A stretch of 64,000 nucleotides of DNA from Paraburkholderia phenazinium (lineage in GTDB: Bacteria > Pseudomonadota > Gammaproteobacteria > Burkholderiales > Burkholderiaceae), in NCBI RefSeq assembly GCF_900141745.1, contig NZ_FSRM01000001.1, positions 1,736,001 through 1,800,000 on the forward strand, given 5' to 3'. The notes under the pieces were generated by a model, which saw only the letters and a program-made list of their open reading frames with translations, did no database searches and was not told the DNA's origin. Both the position numbers and the translations under genes were made by a program. This document shows positions 8,895 to 18,152 of the stretch, one piece after another (positions within the stretch are counted from its first letter, which is position 1; the number at the start of each line of letters is the position of its first letter).

Positions 8895-9671
8895 TTAACG
8901 TGACTGCTGCCGCGGCTGCTGTTGCTGTGGTTGCGGACGGGGCGGCGGCGTAAAGAAGGCGCGTAGCCACGCCGCGAGCCGCGAGAAAATGTCATACGGC
9001 TCTTCGACAAAGATTTCCGGCTTCAGCAGGCGCAGATATTCCATGATCTGCTGCGCTTCCTGTTTCTGGAACGAGCCGTGGGAAATGCCCAACCGCAACA
9101 GGCCGCGTAGTTCGCCAAGCTTTTCGCGCGCGGTGCTGCCAATGCTCGTCTCGCACGCCACCTTCGCCTCGTAGACCCGCTGCCGCAGCGACTCGACCAG
9201 CCGCCATGCCGGCGTTTGCATGGTCTCTTCGAGCGCCTGGATGTCCTGCGCCGCGCTCTTGATCTGCGCGGCGAGCGGATCCACCAGCGACGCATCGCCA
9301 TCCGATTCCTTGACGATCGCCGCTGCCCAGTCGTGACACTGCTTGGCCAGTTCCTCCGGGGTCCATTCGGAGCGCGAGGCGAAGCCAAACCCGAACTCTG
9401 ATGCCTGCTGCATCAGGATCGCGACGACATCCGGGAATTCCTTGTCCAGCGTGCGTTTAGCCCATGCGTACTGACCGCCCTGCAACATCCGCTTCACCGC
9501 GTGTTCGGTGAGCGGCACCATGTTGTCGAGCAGTTTGGCGCGCAGAAAATCCTCAAACGACGGCGTGGCGAACTGCGGGTCGAGCTTGAGCGAGACGCGC
9601 AGAAACGCGTCAAAGTCCTTGCGCAGGTTTGCGACGGTTTCGTCTTTGAGTGAAAGGGTGATTTGACCCAT
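8895..9671 (-). CDS. Conserved-looking protein of unknown function (258 aa)
   Basis: The protein begins MGQITLSLKDETVANLRKDF and is predicted mostly alpha-helical. It has no signal peptide; one hydrophobic segment near the C-terminus (FSRLAAWLRAFFTP) precedes a Pro/Gln/Arg-rich tail with runs of Gln. I do not recognise the family. The ATG at 9671 is preferred to upstream in-frame codons because the upstream extension is Arg-rich and non-protein-like. It converges on the helicase gene and is separated from azlD by 276 bp. Confidence 0.7.
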   Translation of the reverse strand: MGQITLSLKDETVANLRKDFDAFLRVSLKLDPQFATPSFEDFLRAKLLDNMVPLTEHAVKRMLQGGQYAWAKRTLDKEFPDVVAILMQQASEFGFGFASRSEWTPEELAKQCHDWAAAIVKESDGDASLVDPLAAQIKSAAQDIQALEETMQTPAWRLVESLRQRVYEAKVACETSIGSTAREKLGELRGLLRLGISHGSFQKQEAQQIMEYLRLLKPEIFVEEPYDIFSRLAAWLRAFFTPPPRPQPQQQQPRQQSR

Positions 9672-9947
9672 GTCGTATCCCGTTTGGTCCTCCCGCGTTG
9701 CACCGCAAAAGTGCCGCCTTCTGCGAACTGCCCCCGTGACAGGGCGACGTCGATGCTCGACGCGGTTGATCTTGCTTGTTGCCGCATAACCAGCGGGAGA
9801 ACTTCCCGGCGAGCGGACCTCGACTGCATAACGGCGGAATGGGGTAAAACTTGAGGGGCAGAGCTTGGGGCTGGCGCGTGCGGGCCGTCGGATGCAGCGC
9901 TGGTTGCGGCGCTGCACAAGGCTGGCGTTGCAACCAGGGGGGCCGCT

Positions 9948-10271
9948 CTACTTGAGGACGACGCCTTGCCAGACAAAAAAGACCGTGAGTCCGACCGCAA
10001 TGGTGAGCAATGGCCGGCGGGTCAGCGCACTGACGGCCACGGCGGCGAGAGCCCCGACGAGTTGCGGATTGCGCCACGTGAGTTCGGCGTCGCCGCCGTG
10101 GGGCGAGACGGTCATGGGCACGATGATGGCGGTAAGCACCGTCACCGGCACGAAACCGAGGGCGGTCCGCACGAGCGGCGGGAACACCAGCCGCTCGCCG
10201 AGCACGAAAACGGTCGCGCGGATCGTCCACGTGATGAGCGCCATGCCGAGAATCAGGAGGGCGTAGTTCAT
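9948..10271 (-). CDS. azlD: AzlD-family small subunit of an amino-acid exporter
   Basis: This 107-residue, very hydrophobic protein has four predicted membrane segments and typical AzlD features: ITWTIRATVFVLGERLVFPP near the N-terminus and RRPLLTIAVGLTVFFVWQ at the end. AzlD works with AzlC as a two-component exporter (branched-chain amino acids and analogues in characterised cases; YgaH with YgaZ in E. coli). Its ATG overlaps the stop of azlC by 4 bp (ATGA, 10268-10271), which indicates translational coupling. Confidence 0.88.
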   Translation of the reverse strand: MNYALLILGMALITWTIRATVFVLGERLVFPPLVRTALGFVPVTVLTAIIVPMTVSPHGGDAELTWRNPQLVGALAAVAVSALTRRPLLTIAVGLTVFFVWQGVVLK

Positions 10272-11002
10272 TGTGCCGCCTCCGCCTCCGCCTCTGCCGT
10301 GCGCCGCTGGCTGCCGGGCAACGACAGCAGCACGCCGACCACGACTCCGGCGAACACCGCGCCGAGCAGGCCCAGCTTATAGGGCCACGCCTGCCAGAAG
10401 AACGCCAGCGCGCCCGCGGTGACGGCCGCGGCGAAATAACGTAGCGCGACGAGTTGGGGCACGACGATCGCGATGAAGGTGGCGGCCATGGCGAAATCGA
10501 GCCCGAGCGACTGCAGACCGGGGAACGCCGCGCCGAACAGAAGGCCGGCGAGCGTCCAGATCTGCCAGTTGAGATACATGGCGAGACCCGCGCCGAGGAA
10601 ATAGTACGGGCTGATCGAGCCCGGCGGATGGTGCCTGTAGTGCGCCCAGGCGACTGCGAAGACTTCGTCGGTGAGCACGCCGCCCAGCGCGAGGCGCCAG
10701 CGCAGCGGCAGGTTCGAGACATAGGGCGCGAGCGTGGCGCTGTATAGGACGTGCCGCAGGTTCACGACCAGGGTGGTAGCCAGCACCACCGCGAAGCTCG
10801 TATGGCCTGCGATCAGGCCTAGCGCAATAAATTGCGCCGAGCCGGCGAAAACGACGAGCGACATCAGTTGCCCGTGCCATAGGTGCAGCGGGCCGGATGT
10901 GACGAGGGTGCCGAAGATCATGCCGAACGGCGCGGCGCCGACCATCATCGGGATGATGTCGCGCGCGCCGGCGGTGAATTCAGTGCGTCTGGTATGGGTC
11001 AA
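10268..11002 (-). CDS. azlC: AzlC-family large subunit of an amino-acid exporter
   Basis: This 244-residue inner-membrane protein has the AzlC/YgaZ pattern PMMVGAAPFGMIFGTL, then VFAGSAQFIALGLIAG, and NLRHVLYSATLAP. With AzlD it should export amino acids such as valine or other branched-chain compounds; the specificity cannot be read from sequence. It is the first gene of an azlCD operon. An AraC-type regulator lies immediately upstream on the same strand (113-bp gap), a recurring arrangement for these exporters. Confidence 0.9.
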   Translation of the reverse strand: MTHTRRTEFTAGARDIIPMMVGAAPFGMIFGTLVTSGPLHLWHGQLMSLVVFAGSAQFIALGLIAGHTSFAVVLATTLVVNLRHVLYSATLAPYVSNLPLRWRLALGGVLTDEVFAVAWAHYRHHPPGSISPYYFLGAGLAMYLNWQIWTLAGLLFGAAFPGLQSLGLDFAMAATFIAIVVPQLVALRYFAAAVTAGALAFFWQAWPYKLGLLGAVFAGVVVGVLLSLPGSQRRTAEAEAEAAQ

Positions 11003-11115
11003 TCTTGCCTCCTTGGTCTGCGGAGGATAGCCGCGGCGGGGTGGGGAGGGCTTGTACGTTCTTGCTATGGTGGTTTGCTGCGGTGCTGTGACCGCTGCTT
11101 CCGCGTGCCTTGCGC

Positions 11116-11943
11116 TTAGCTAGCCTGCCAGCGCCCGGGCGGCACCCCAAACACGCGCCGGAAATGCCGGGTGAAGTGGCTCTGATCGGTGAACCCGCTG
11201 GCCGCGGCTACCTCGGTGACAGAGACCCCCGCGCGCAGCGGCGCCAGTGCGCGTTGCAGCCGAACCTGGTTGCGCCACGCGTGCGGCGGCAGGCCGGTGC
11301 TCTGGGCGAACAGACGCGCAGCGTGGAAGGGCGACAGGCCGACGGCGCTTGCCAGTTCGCCTAGCTGGAGTGGCGTGGCGAGATCGCCGGTGAGGCGCTC
11401 TTTCATGGTCGCGACGCGGGTGTCATCGACGGCGAGCCGTGCCGGCTTTGTCTGCCCGCCGGAGTAGCGCACGAGCAGCATCGACAGGGCATCGAGCATC
11501 GCGGCTTCGGCCGCGAGCGGATCGGCTTGCGCTTCGAGCAGACGGTGGGCGCGTGCGAGCCGTTGCGCGACTTCCACATCGCGGATCACGCCGGGTTCGA
11601 ACCATGGCAATGGCTGGGGCTGACCGGCGACGTCGTCCGCGAGTTGCTGGATGAAATCCACCGGCGCGTACAGCACGCGGTAGCGCCAGCCTTCCTCCAT
11701 CGCCCGCGCGCCCGTGTGCAGTTCACCGGGGTTGATGATCGGCACGCTGCCCGCCTCGGCGACGTAGTCCGCGCCCAGATACCGGTAGCATTCGGCGCCG
11801 GCGACGATCACCGGGATGGTGTACGCGTCGTGCCAGTGCGGCGAAAACTCGTGATCGTGGTATTCAGCCGTGAGCAGATCCGCGCCAGGCAAAAGCGGCG
11901 TGCGCCAGTAGCGGGCGGAATCGCGGAAACGGGTCACGGTCAT
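11116..11943 (-). CDS. AraC-family transcriptional regulator
   Basis: This 275-residue protein has an N-terminal cupin-like sensing domain (HDHEFSPHWHDAYTI, NPGELHTG) and a C-terminal double helix-turn-helix domain. The latter contains LGELASAVGLSPFHAARLFA and VTEVAAASGFTDQSHFTRHF, followed by FRRVFGVPPGRW, the AraC/XylS signature. It lies upstream of azlCD on the same strand, so it probably controls that exporter in response to an amino acid or related effector. The effector is unknown. The ATG is at 11943 with no stronger alternative nearby. Confidence 0.9.
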   Translation of the reverse strand: MTVTRFRDSARYWRTPLLPGADLLTAEYHDHEFSPHWHDAYTIPVIVAGAECYRYLGADYVAEAGSVPIINPGELHTGARAMEEGWRYRVLYAPVDFIQQLADDVAGQPQPLPWFEPGVIRDVEVAQRLARAHRLLEAQADPLAAEAAMLDALSMLLVRYSGGQTKPARLAVDDTRVATMKERLTGDLATPLQLGELASAVGLSPFHAARLFAQSTGLPPHAWRNQVRLQRALAPLRAGVSVTEVAAASGFTDQSHFTRHFRRVFGVPPGRWQAS

Positions 11944-12005
11944 GATGGAAATCCGGCTCGGCCTGCCAGTTTAGCGCGAGCAGGCTGTCACCGTACAAGC
12001 AGCTT

Positions 12006-12485
12006 TCACTTGAGCGGAATCGTAGTGCCGGCTGGCACGGCCACCGCGCTGACGCTGTTCTTCGCGCTGCCGCTGGCGACGCGATCGCTGTAGGTCAGAT
12101 ACACCAGCGAGTTGCGCTTCGCATCGACGATCCGCACCACGTGCAGCGTCTTGAAGATCAGCGACATGCTCACCGAAAACACATCGGACTGCTGCTTGAC
12201 CGGACCGGTGAACTTGATGGCGCCCACCTGGCGACAGGCGATCGATGCTTCGGTGGGATCTTCCGCAATGCCGAGCGTGCCCTTGATGCCGCCGGTACGG
12301 GCTCGCGACACATAGCAGGTGATGCCTTGCACGATCGGGTCATCGTAGGCTTCGACCACCACCCGGTCAGAGCCGGTCACGTGGAAATTGGTGTTGACGC
12401 TGCCCACTTCCTCGCTGTGCGCGAGAGGGTTGAGCAGAGCCGTGACAGCGAAGGCGAGCGTAACGCGCAACAAGGGTGATTTCAT
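12006..12485 (-). CDS. creA: CreA-family periplasmic protein
   Basis: This 159-residue protein starts with a signal peptide (LLRVTLAFAVTALLNPLAHS). The mature part contains DRVVVEAYDDPIVQGITCYV and ACRQVGAIKF, typical of the CreA family. E. coli CreA sits next to the creBCD operon, but its role is not established; here no creBCD genes are adjacent. The ATG at 12485 is used because the signal peptide begins directly after it; upstream in-frame sequence is not protein-like. Confidence 0.88.
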   Translation of the reverse strand: MKSPLLRVTLAFAVTALLNPLAHSEEVGSVNTNFHVTGSDRVVVEAYDDPIVQGITCYVSRARTGGIKGTLGIAEDPTEASIACRQVGAIKFTGPVKQQSDVFSVSMSLIFKTLHVVRIVDAKRNSLVYLTYSDRVASGSAKNSVSAVAVPAGTTIPLK

Positions 12486-12654
12486 TGGGATACCGGAGTG
12501 ATCAGGAATGATGGCAAAGCGAAAGCACCATCGTATATCGGCAACCATGACGCGGGTGGATGCGTCTGGAAACCGCTGAAGGAGAGCGGAATGGGATGAA
12601 CGCGAAGAGCGCAACGTTTATTGGGTGGCCAGTATTACCGCGACGCGCGCCGCC

Positions 12655-12686
12655 CAAAAACAAAAGGCCCGCAAATGCGGGCCTTC
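12655..12686 (-). terminator. Intrinsic terminator after the downstream tRNA-Asn
   Basis: AAGGCCCGC and GCGGGCCTT form a 9-bp stem with a 4-nt loop at 12664-12685. On the minus strand they are followed by TTGTTTTTGG. Confidence 0.85.
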
Positions 12687-12694
12687 GAATCTTT

Positions 12695-12770
12695 TGGCTC
12701 CTCGACCTGGGCTCGAACCAGGGACCTACGGATTAACAGTCCGGCGCTCTACCGACTGAGCTATCGAGGA
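12695..12770 (-). tRNA. tRNA-Asn (anticodon GTT), copy 1
   Basis: This 76-nt cloverleaf on the minus strand begins TCCTCGATAGCTCAG, with anticodon loop CTGTTAA and T-arm GGTTCGAGCC, and ends with an encoded CCA. It differs from the other tRNA-Asn only at one acceptor-stem base pair (T4-A69 here). Confidence 0.97.
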
Positions 12771-12791
12771 ACAGCAGTACAACTTTTACAT

Positions 12792-12820
12792 AAAAAAGCC
12801 CGTTTTGGTTAACGGGCCTT
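12792..12820 (-). terminator. Intrinsic terminator between the two tRNA-Asn genes
   Basis: On the minus strand a GCCCGTT/AACGGGC stem is followed by TTTTTT. Each of the two tRNA genes therefore has its own terminator. Confidence 0.8.
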
Positions 12821-12829
12821 TGCAAATCT

Positions 12830-12905
12830 TGGCTCCCCGACCTGGGCTCGAACCAGGGACCTACGGATTAACAGTCCGGCGCTCTACCGACTGAGCTATC
12901 GGGGA
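12830..12905 (-). tRNA. tRNA-Asn (anticodon GTT), copy 2
   Basis: This 76-nt cloverleaf begins TCCCCGATAGCTCAG, with anticodon loop CTGTTAA and an encoded CCA. It is identical to copy 1 except for C4-G69 replacing T4-A69, a compensated change that preserves the acceptor stem. Confidence 0.97.
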
Positions 12906-13074
12906 ACAACAAAAGCAGAGAAGCGAAATTGTAGGAGGTGCTCCGGAACCTGTCAAGACCCTTGGCCCATCTCGATTTCGTTCGAATAGGCGTGGCCGGG
13001 GAGGGTGATACAGGGACCGGCGCGCAGCAGCCGGGTGCGACCTTAAGGTCGTGAGCCGCCGCGCGTAGGGCTGC

Positions 13075-13398
13075 TTAGCGAGCGAGCAAAGTCAGCTTTT
13101 CCTTCACGTCCTTGAATTCGTCGGCTTCCGGCAGCGGGGCCTTCGTCTTCGTGATGCTCGGCCAGCCCTTGGCGAGATCGGCATTCAGCGCGATGAAGTC
13201 CTGCTGGTCGCCCGGCACGTCTTCTTCGGCGTAGATGGCGTTCACCGGACATTCGGCGACGCACACAGCACAGTCGATGCACTCATCGGGGTCGATCGCG
13301 AGGAAGTTGGGACCTTCGCGAAAGCAGTCCACCGGGCACACATCGACGCAGTCGGTATAGCGGCACTTGATGCAGCTTTCGGTCACAACGTGAGTCAT
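13075..13398 (-). CDS. fdxA: Seven/eight-iron ferredoxin
   Basis: This 107-residue protein has two Fe-S cluster cysteine sets: CIKCRYTDCVDVCPVDCF at residues 9-26 and CIDCAVCVAECP near 40-51. The pattern matches the Azotobacter FdI/FdxA type, which carries one [3Fe-4S] and one [4Fe-4S] cluster. It is a cytosolic electron carrier whose partner is not evident from the neighbours. The ATG has AGGAGC upstream (CAGGAGCTGCCTGA). It diverges from pncB across a 260-bp spacer. Confidence 0.95.
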   Translation of the reverse strand: MTHVVTESCIKCRYTDCVDVCPVDCFREGPNFLAIDPDECIDCAVCVAECPVNAIYAEEDVPGDQQDFIALNADLAKGWPSITKTKAPLPEADEFKDVKEKLTLLAR

Positions 13399-13658
13399 TC
13401 AGGCAGCTCCTGCATGCGGTATCGGGGAGGCGAAACGCCAAAAGCGCTATTGTATCGTAACGTCAAGAGGCATATGCAGCACGGGCTCACCCGGTTTATA
13501 CGTTTTCGTGATTAGTTTATGGCACTGCGTAAGGCTGCCTGCGCCATATGCCCGCGCGCATTCGGGTAACATGCGTCAGGTCGGCGCGCCGGGGCGTGCC
13601 GCAGGCGCATGGGCCCAGTCGGGCCTTCCGTTCTTCCTGCAGTCCGGTACGCACCATC

Positions 13659-14855
13659 ATGATTATTACTTCGCTGCTCGATACTGACCTGTACAAGTTC
13701 ACGATGATGCAGGTGGTTTTGCATCATTTCCCTGCCGCGAGCGTGGAATACCGCTTCCGCTGCAGGACGCCGAACGTCGACCTCGTGCCTTATATCGAGG
13801 AAATCCGCGGCGAAGTGCGCAAGCTGTGCGAATTGCGTTTCACCGACGACGAGCTCGACTACCTGCGGCGCATGCGCTTCATCAAGGGCGATTTCATCGA
13901 GTTCCTCGCGCTCTTCCATCTGAACGACAAGTACATTTCGATTACCCCTTCGCCGAAGGGCAATGGCGAGATCGACATCGAGATCAAGGGTCCATGGCTG
14001 CATACGATCCTGTTCGAGATTCCGGTGCTGGCAATCGTCAATGAGGTCTACTTCCGCAACACGCAGCGCGAGCCGGCCTACGGCGAAGGCCGTGAGCGAC
14101 TCTCCGAAAAGATCAAGCTGCTCGGCGCACGCCCGGAATTCGCGGACTGCAAGATCGCCGACTACGGCACGCGCCGCCGCTTCTCGAAGCGCTGGCACGA
14201 AGAGGTGATCCTGACGCTGAAGGACGATCTGGGCGAGCAGTTCACCGGCACCAGCAACGTCTTTTACGCCATGAAGCATGGTCTCACGCCGCTCGGCACG
14301 ATGGCCCACGAATACCTTCAGGCCTGCCAGGCGCTCGGCCCGCGGCTGCGCGATTCGCAGATCTACGGCTTCGAGATGTGGGCGAAGGAGTATCGCGGCG
14401 ACCTGGGCATCGCGCTGTCCGACGTGTACGGCATGGAAGCGTTCCTGCGCGATTTCGACATGTACTTCTGCAAGCTGTTCGACGGCGCGCGTCACGATTC
14501 AGGCGACCCGTTCGAGTGGGGCGAGCGGCTTCTGAAGCACTACGAGGCGAATCGCTGCGATTCGCGCACGAAGATTCTCGTGTTCTCCGATGCGCTCGAT
14601 ATTCCGAAGGTCCTGCAACTGTACGAACGCTTCCGCGGACGCTGCAAGCTCGCGTTCGGCGTCGGCACCAACCTGACCAACGACCTCGGCTATAACCCGC
14701 TTCAGATCGTCATCAAGATGGTTCGCTGCAACGGTCAGCCGGTCGCCAAACTGTCCGATTCGCCGGGCAAGAATATGTGCGACGACAAGGCGTACCTCGC
14801 TTATCTGCGCCAGGTTTTCGGCATCAAACAGCCGGACGAGGAAGTCTCGCCGTAA
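13659..14855 (+). CDS. pncB: Nicotinate phosphoribosyltransferase
   Basis: This 398-residue protein starts [20 protein letters not shown], the hallmark N-terminus of PncB, and contains [18 protein letters not shown], the GTSNV(F/Y) block and [11 protein letters not shown] with its catalytic His region. It converts nicotinate and PRPP to nicotinate mononucleotide in the NAD salvage pathway. The ATG at 13659 is chosen because family members begin at exactly this motif. The lutC-like gene follows about 150 bp downstream. Confidence 0.95.
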   Translation: MIITSLLDTDLYKFTMMQVVLHHFPAASVEYRFRCRTPNVDLVPYIEEIRGEVRKLCELRFTDDELDYLRRMRFIKGDFIEFLALFHLNDKYISITPSPKGNGEIDIEIKGPWLHTILFEIPVLAIVNEVYFRNTQREPAYGEGRERLSEKIKLLGARPEFADCKIADYGTRRRFSKRWHEEVILTLKDDLGEQFTGTSNVFYAMKHGLTPLGTMAHEYLQACQALGPRLRDSQIYGFEMWAKEYRGDLGIALSDVYGMEAFLRDFDMYFCKLFDGARHDSGDPFEWGERLLKHYEANRCDSRTKILVFSDALDIPKVLQLYERFRGRCKLAFGVGTNLTNDLGYNPLQIVIKMVRCNGQPVAKLSDSPGKNMCDDKAYLAYLRQVFGIKQPDEEVSP

Positions 14856-15007
14856 CGGCAGTGACTTCCTGTACGGGCGCCTGGTGCGCGCCCGCTTAGG
14901 CCATCTGGACGAGTGTCCGCGAGTGAGGTGGCCGGTATAATTCTCGCGATACCTGCCTGTCGCACGGCTATCGAAAGAAACGAGACACTCGCGAGGATTT
15001 GGCCCAC

Positions 15008-15667
15008 ATGGATACATCGATTGCCCGCCGCAACATCCTGGCGCGCGTCCGCGCAGCCCAGGGCCGCGAAGCCGAGCCGGCAGAATCCGAGCGCGAAGCC
15101 GCTACCGACTATCTCGCTCGGCATCCGCAAGGTCCGCGGCCAACTATGCCGGACGATCTGGTCGCGCGTTTTATCGAAGAGGCGCAGAAGCTGTCCACCA
15201 CCGTTGAGAGCGTCGACGCCTTGAGCGATGTGCCGGCTGCGGTGCTTCGCTATCTCACGCAGCACGGCTTGCCGCTGCAGGCCATTGCCTGGCAAACGCT
15301 GCAAGACCTCAACTGGACCGAAGCAGGTCTCAGCATCGAATTTCGCAAACCGGAAGATGGCGATGTGGTCGGCATCACCGGCTGTTTCTGCGCGACAGCG
15401 GAGACCGGCACGCTGGTGCTGTTGTCGGGACCCGAAACCTATGCGTCCGCCGGTCTGCTTCCCGAAACGCACATCGCGATCGTGCCGGCCTCGCGCATCG
15501 TCGCCGGTCATGAAGACGCCTTCAACCTGATTCGCTCCGAACGGGGCGAACTGCCGCGCGCCGTCAACTTCGTATCGGGGCCGTCGCGTACCGGGGATAT
15601 CGAGCAGACTATCGTGCTCGGGGCACACGGGCCGTATCGGGTGCACGTGATCGTCGTGCGTACATGA
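15008..15667 (+). CDS. LutC/YkgG-family protein
   Basis: This 219-residue protein has the LUD-domain features of LutC (formerly DUF162): an N-terminal RRNILARVRAAQG helix, GITGCFCATAETGTLVL and ETHIAIVPASRIV. In other bacteria LutC acts with LutA and LutB in L-lactate oxidation. No lutA or lutB is nearby, so the role here is open. The ATG at 15008 has a GAGG 11 nt upstream. The stop overlaps the next start by 4 bp (ATGA, 15664-15667), so it is translationally coupled to the antiporter gene. Confidence 0.85.
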   Translation: MDTSIARRNILARVRAAQGREAEPAESEREAATDYLARHPQGPRPTMPDDLVARFIEEAQKLSTTVESVDALSDVPAAVLRYLTQHGLPLQAIAWQTLQDLNWTEAGLSIEFRKPEDGDVVGITGCFCATAETGTLVLLSGPETYASAGLLPETHIAIVPASRIVAGHEDAFNLIRSERGELPRAVNFVSGPSRTGDIEQTIVLGAHGPYRVHVIVVRT

Positions 15668-17088
15668 AGCGACATGCTGTGTGGACGAGCATCGTGCTCG
15701 CCGCCGTAATGGCGCTTGGGCCGCAAATCGCGTCGGCCGCGACGCTTGATGGCGCAACCCTGTCGGCATGGTGGGGCGCGCCATTTGCCGGTGTGCTGCT
15801 GTCGATTGCCGTGTTCCCGCTCATCGCGCCGACTTTCTGGCATCACCATTTCGGCAAGATCGCGGCAGGCTGGGCCATCCTGTTTCTGGTGCCGTTTGGT
15901 GTGATGTTCGGTGCCGGCGTAGCGCTCGGCTCGTTCGTTCACGCCATGCTCGAAGAGTACGTGCCCTTCATCGTGCTGTTGACTGCGCTCTATACGGTGG
16001 CGGGCGGCATCTGCGTGCGCGGGAATCTGCACGGCTCGCCACGCATGAATACGGCGATCATCGCGCTCGGTACGGCACTCGCCAGCATCATGGGCACGAC
16101 CGGCGCGGCAATGCTGCTGATCCGGCCACTGCTGCGTGCCAACGATAATCGCAAGCACGTCGTGCATGTGGTGGTGTTCTTCATCTTCCTCGTTGCCAAC
16201 GCGGGCGGCTCGCTGTCGCCGCTCGGCGACCCGCCGCTCTTTCTCGGTTTTCTCAACGGCGTGGGCTTTTTCTGGACCACCGTGCATCTGGCTTTGCCGA
16301 TGCTGTTCGTGTGTGGCGTCCTGCTCGTGGTCTTCTACGCGCTCGATTCGTACTTTTACCATCGTCGTGAAGAAGAGCGTTCGCCGTTTCTCGATCCCAC
16401 GCCCGATACGCCACCGCTCGGCATCGACGGCAAGATCAATTTCGTGCTGCTTGGCGTGGTCATTGCGCTCGTGCTGATGAGTGGCCTGTGGAAGCCGCGT
16501 ATCGAGTTCGACGTTTTTGGCACGCACGTCGCGCTGCAAAACGCGCTGCGCGATGTGGCGCTGATCGGCGTCACGCTGCTCTCGCTGGCGGTGACCCCGC
16601 GCGCGGCGCGCGAGGGCAATGCCTTCAACTGGGCACCAATCGAAGAGGTCGCGAAACTGTTCGCCGGCATCTTCGTGACGATCGCGCCGGTCATCACGAT
16701 TCTGCGCGCGGGTGAGGCAGGCGCGTTCGCGGGTATCGTGCATCTGGTCAACGACGCGTCGGGCCAGCCGCGCGACGCGATGTACTTCTGGGCGACGGGT
16801 TTGCTGTCGTCGTTTCTTGACAACGCGCCTACCTATCTGGTGTTCTTCAACCTGGCCGGCGGCGACGCGCAAACGCTGATGACGAAGGGCGCCACCACGC
16901 TGGCCGCGATTTCGGCCGGCGCAGTATTCATGGGCGCGAACAGCTATATCGGCAATGCGCCGAACTTCATGGTGAAGGCGATTGCGGAGTCGCGCGGCGT
17001 GCGTATGCCGAGCTTTTTTGCTTACCTGGGCTGGTCCGTCGTTATTCTGGTGCCGGTGTTTCTCGTGACGGGCTGGCTGTTCTTTTAG
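15664..17088 (+). CDS. NhaD-type Na+/H+ antiporter (ion transporter superfamily)
   Basis: This 474-residue polytopic protein has a signal-like first segment and about twelve membrane helices. Conserved motifs are NAGGSLSPLGDPPLFLGFL, SSFLDNAPTYLVFFNLAGGD and MGANSYIGNAPNFMVKAIAE, which match the NhaD/ArsB-like branch of the ion transporter superfamily. It probably exchanges Na+ or Li+ for H+ at the inner membrane. It is translationally coupled to the lutC-like gene upstream. A di- or tricarboxylate carrier is a less likely alternative. Confidence 0.82.
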   Translation: MKRHAVWTSIVLAAVMALGPQIASAATLDGATLSAWWGAPFAGVLLSIAVFPLIAPTFWHHHFGKIAAGWAILFLVPFGVMFGAGVALGSFVHAMLEEYVPFIVLLTALYTVAGGICVRGNLHGSPRMNTAIIALGTALASIMGTTGAAMLLIRPLLRANDNRKHVVHVVVFFIFLVANAGGSLSPLGDPPLFLGFLNGVGFFWTTVHLALPMLFVCGVLLVVFYALDSYFYHRREEERSPFLDPTPDTPPLGIDGKINFVLLGVVIALVLMSGLWKPRIEFDVFGTHVALQNALRDVALIGVTLLSLAVTPRAAREGNAFNWAPIEEVAKLFAGIFVTIAPVITILRAGEAGAFAGIVHLVNDASGQPRDAMYFWATGLLSSFLDNAPTYLVFFNLAGGDAQTLMTKGATTLAAISAGAVFMGANSYIGNAPNFMVKAIAESRGVRMPSFFAYLGWSVVILVPVFLVTGWLFF

Positions 17089-17162
17089 CTTTTAGAGCCA
17101 TTGATGACGGTTGACTGCAGCACGGCCGCAGACGGTCCCGCTGCGCTATTCGGAGAATTGCA

Positions 17163-18152
17163 ATGCAGAAGATCCTGGTTGCCCGTCCGATTTTTCCGGA
17201 CGTGATCGAGCGCCTCAAACAGTATTTCGAGGTGGACTGGAACAACGGCGAAGTCTTGCCTGCCGACGAACTGACGCAACGGCTTGCCGATAAGGACGGC
17301 GCGCTGACGGCCGGCGACCCGATCGACGCAGCCGTGCTGGCGGCAGCACCGCGGCTGCGAGTGGTGTCGAATATGGCAGTCGGCTACAACAACTTCGATA
17401 TGGCCGCGTTCAACGCGGCGAACGTACTCGGCACCAATACGCCGGACGTCCTGAACGAGTCCACTGCCGATTTCGGCTGGGCGCTGATGATGGCGACAGC
17501 ACGCCGGATCGCCGAGTCCGAGCACTGGCTACGCGCCGGAAAGTGGCAGAAGTGGGCGTACGACGGCTTTCTCGGTACCGACCTGTACGGTTCGACGCTC
17601 GGTGTGATCGGCATGGGCCGCATTGGCCAGGCACTGGCGCGTCGCGCCCGCGGCTTCAACATGCAGGTGATCTATCACAACCGTTCGCGGGTCGCGCCTG
17701 CTATCGAAGCCGATCTGAATGCGGAGTATGTGTCGAAGGCAGACCTGTTGCGGCGGGCCGATCACGTCGTCCTGGTGCTGCCCTATACGAAGGAAAACCA
17801 TCACACGATCGGCGCAGCGGAGCTCGCCCAGATGAAGCCGACCGCGACGCTGACCAACATCGCACGCGGAGGCATCGTCGACGACGCCGCGCTCGCCGAG
17901 GCGCTGCGTGCGAAGCAGATCGCAGCGGCCGGTCTCGATGTCTACGAAGGCGAGCCGAATCTAAACCCGGCGCTGTTGACCGTGCCGAATGTCGTGCTGA
18001 CGCCGCATATCGCAAGCGCGACTGAAGCGACCCGGCGCGCCATGGCCAATCTCGCGGCCGACAACCTGATTGCCGGGTTGGGTGAAGGTCCGAATGCAGG
18101 GCATCCGCCGAGCGCGATCAATCCGGATGTTCTCGGCAAGGCGCGTTCATGA
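17163..18152 (+). CDS. ghrB: D-2-hydroxyacid dehydrogenase, glyoxylate/hydroxypyruvate reductase type
   Basis: This 329-residue protein has NAD(P)-binding GVIGMGRIGQALARRARGF near residues 143-161, the substrate arginine in NIARGGIVDD, the glutamate in GLDVYEGEPN and the catalytic histidine in LTPHIASAT. The N-terminal NMAVGYNNFD is typical of GhrB/TkrA-like enzymes that reduce glyoxylate, hydroxypyruvate or 2-ketogluconate. The symbol is by family resemblance; the exact substrate is not certain. GGAGA precedes the ATG. The stop overlaps the rmuC start by 4 bp. Confidence 0.85.
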   Translation: MQKILVARPIFPDVIERLKQYFEVDWNNGEVLPADELTQRLADKDGALTAGDPIDAAVLAAAPRLRVVSNMAVGYNNFDMAAFNAANVLGTNTPDVLNESTADFGWALMMATARRIAESEHWLRAGKWQKWAYDGFLGTDLYGSTLGVIGMGRIGQALARRARGFNMQVIYHNRSRVAPAIEADLNAEYVSKADLLRRADHVVLVLPYTKENHHTIGAAELAQMKPTATLTNIARGGIVDDAALAEALRAKQIAAAGLDVYEGEPNLNPALLTVPNVVLTPHIASATEATRRAMANLAADNLIAGLGEGPNAGHPPSAINPDVLGKARS

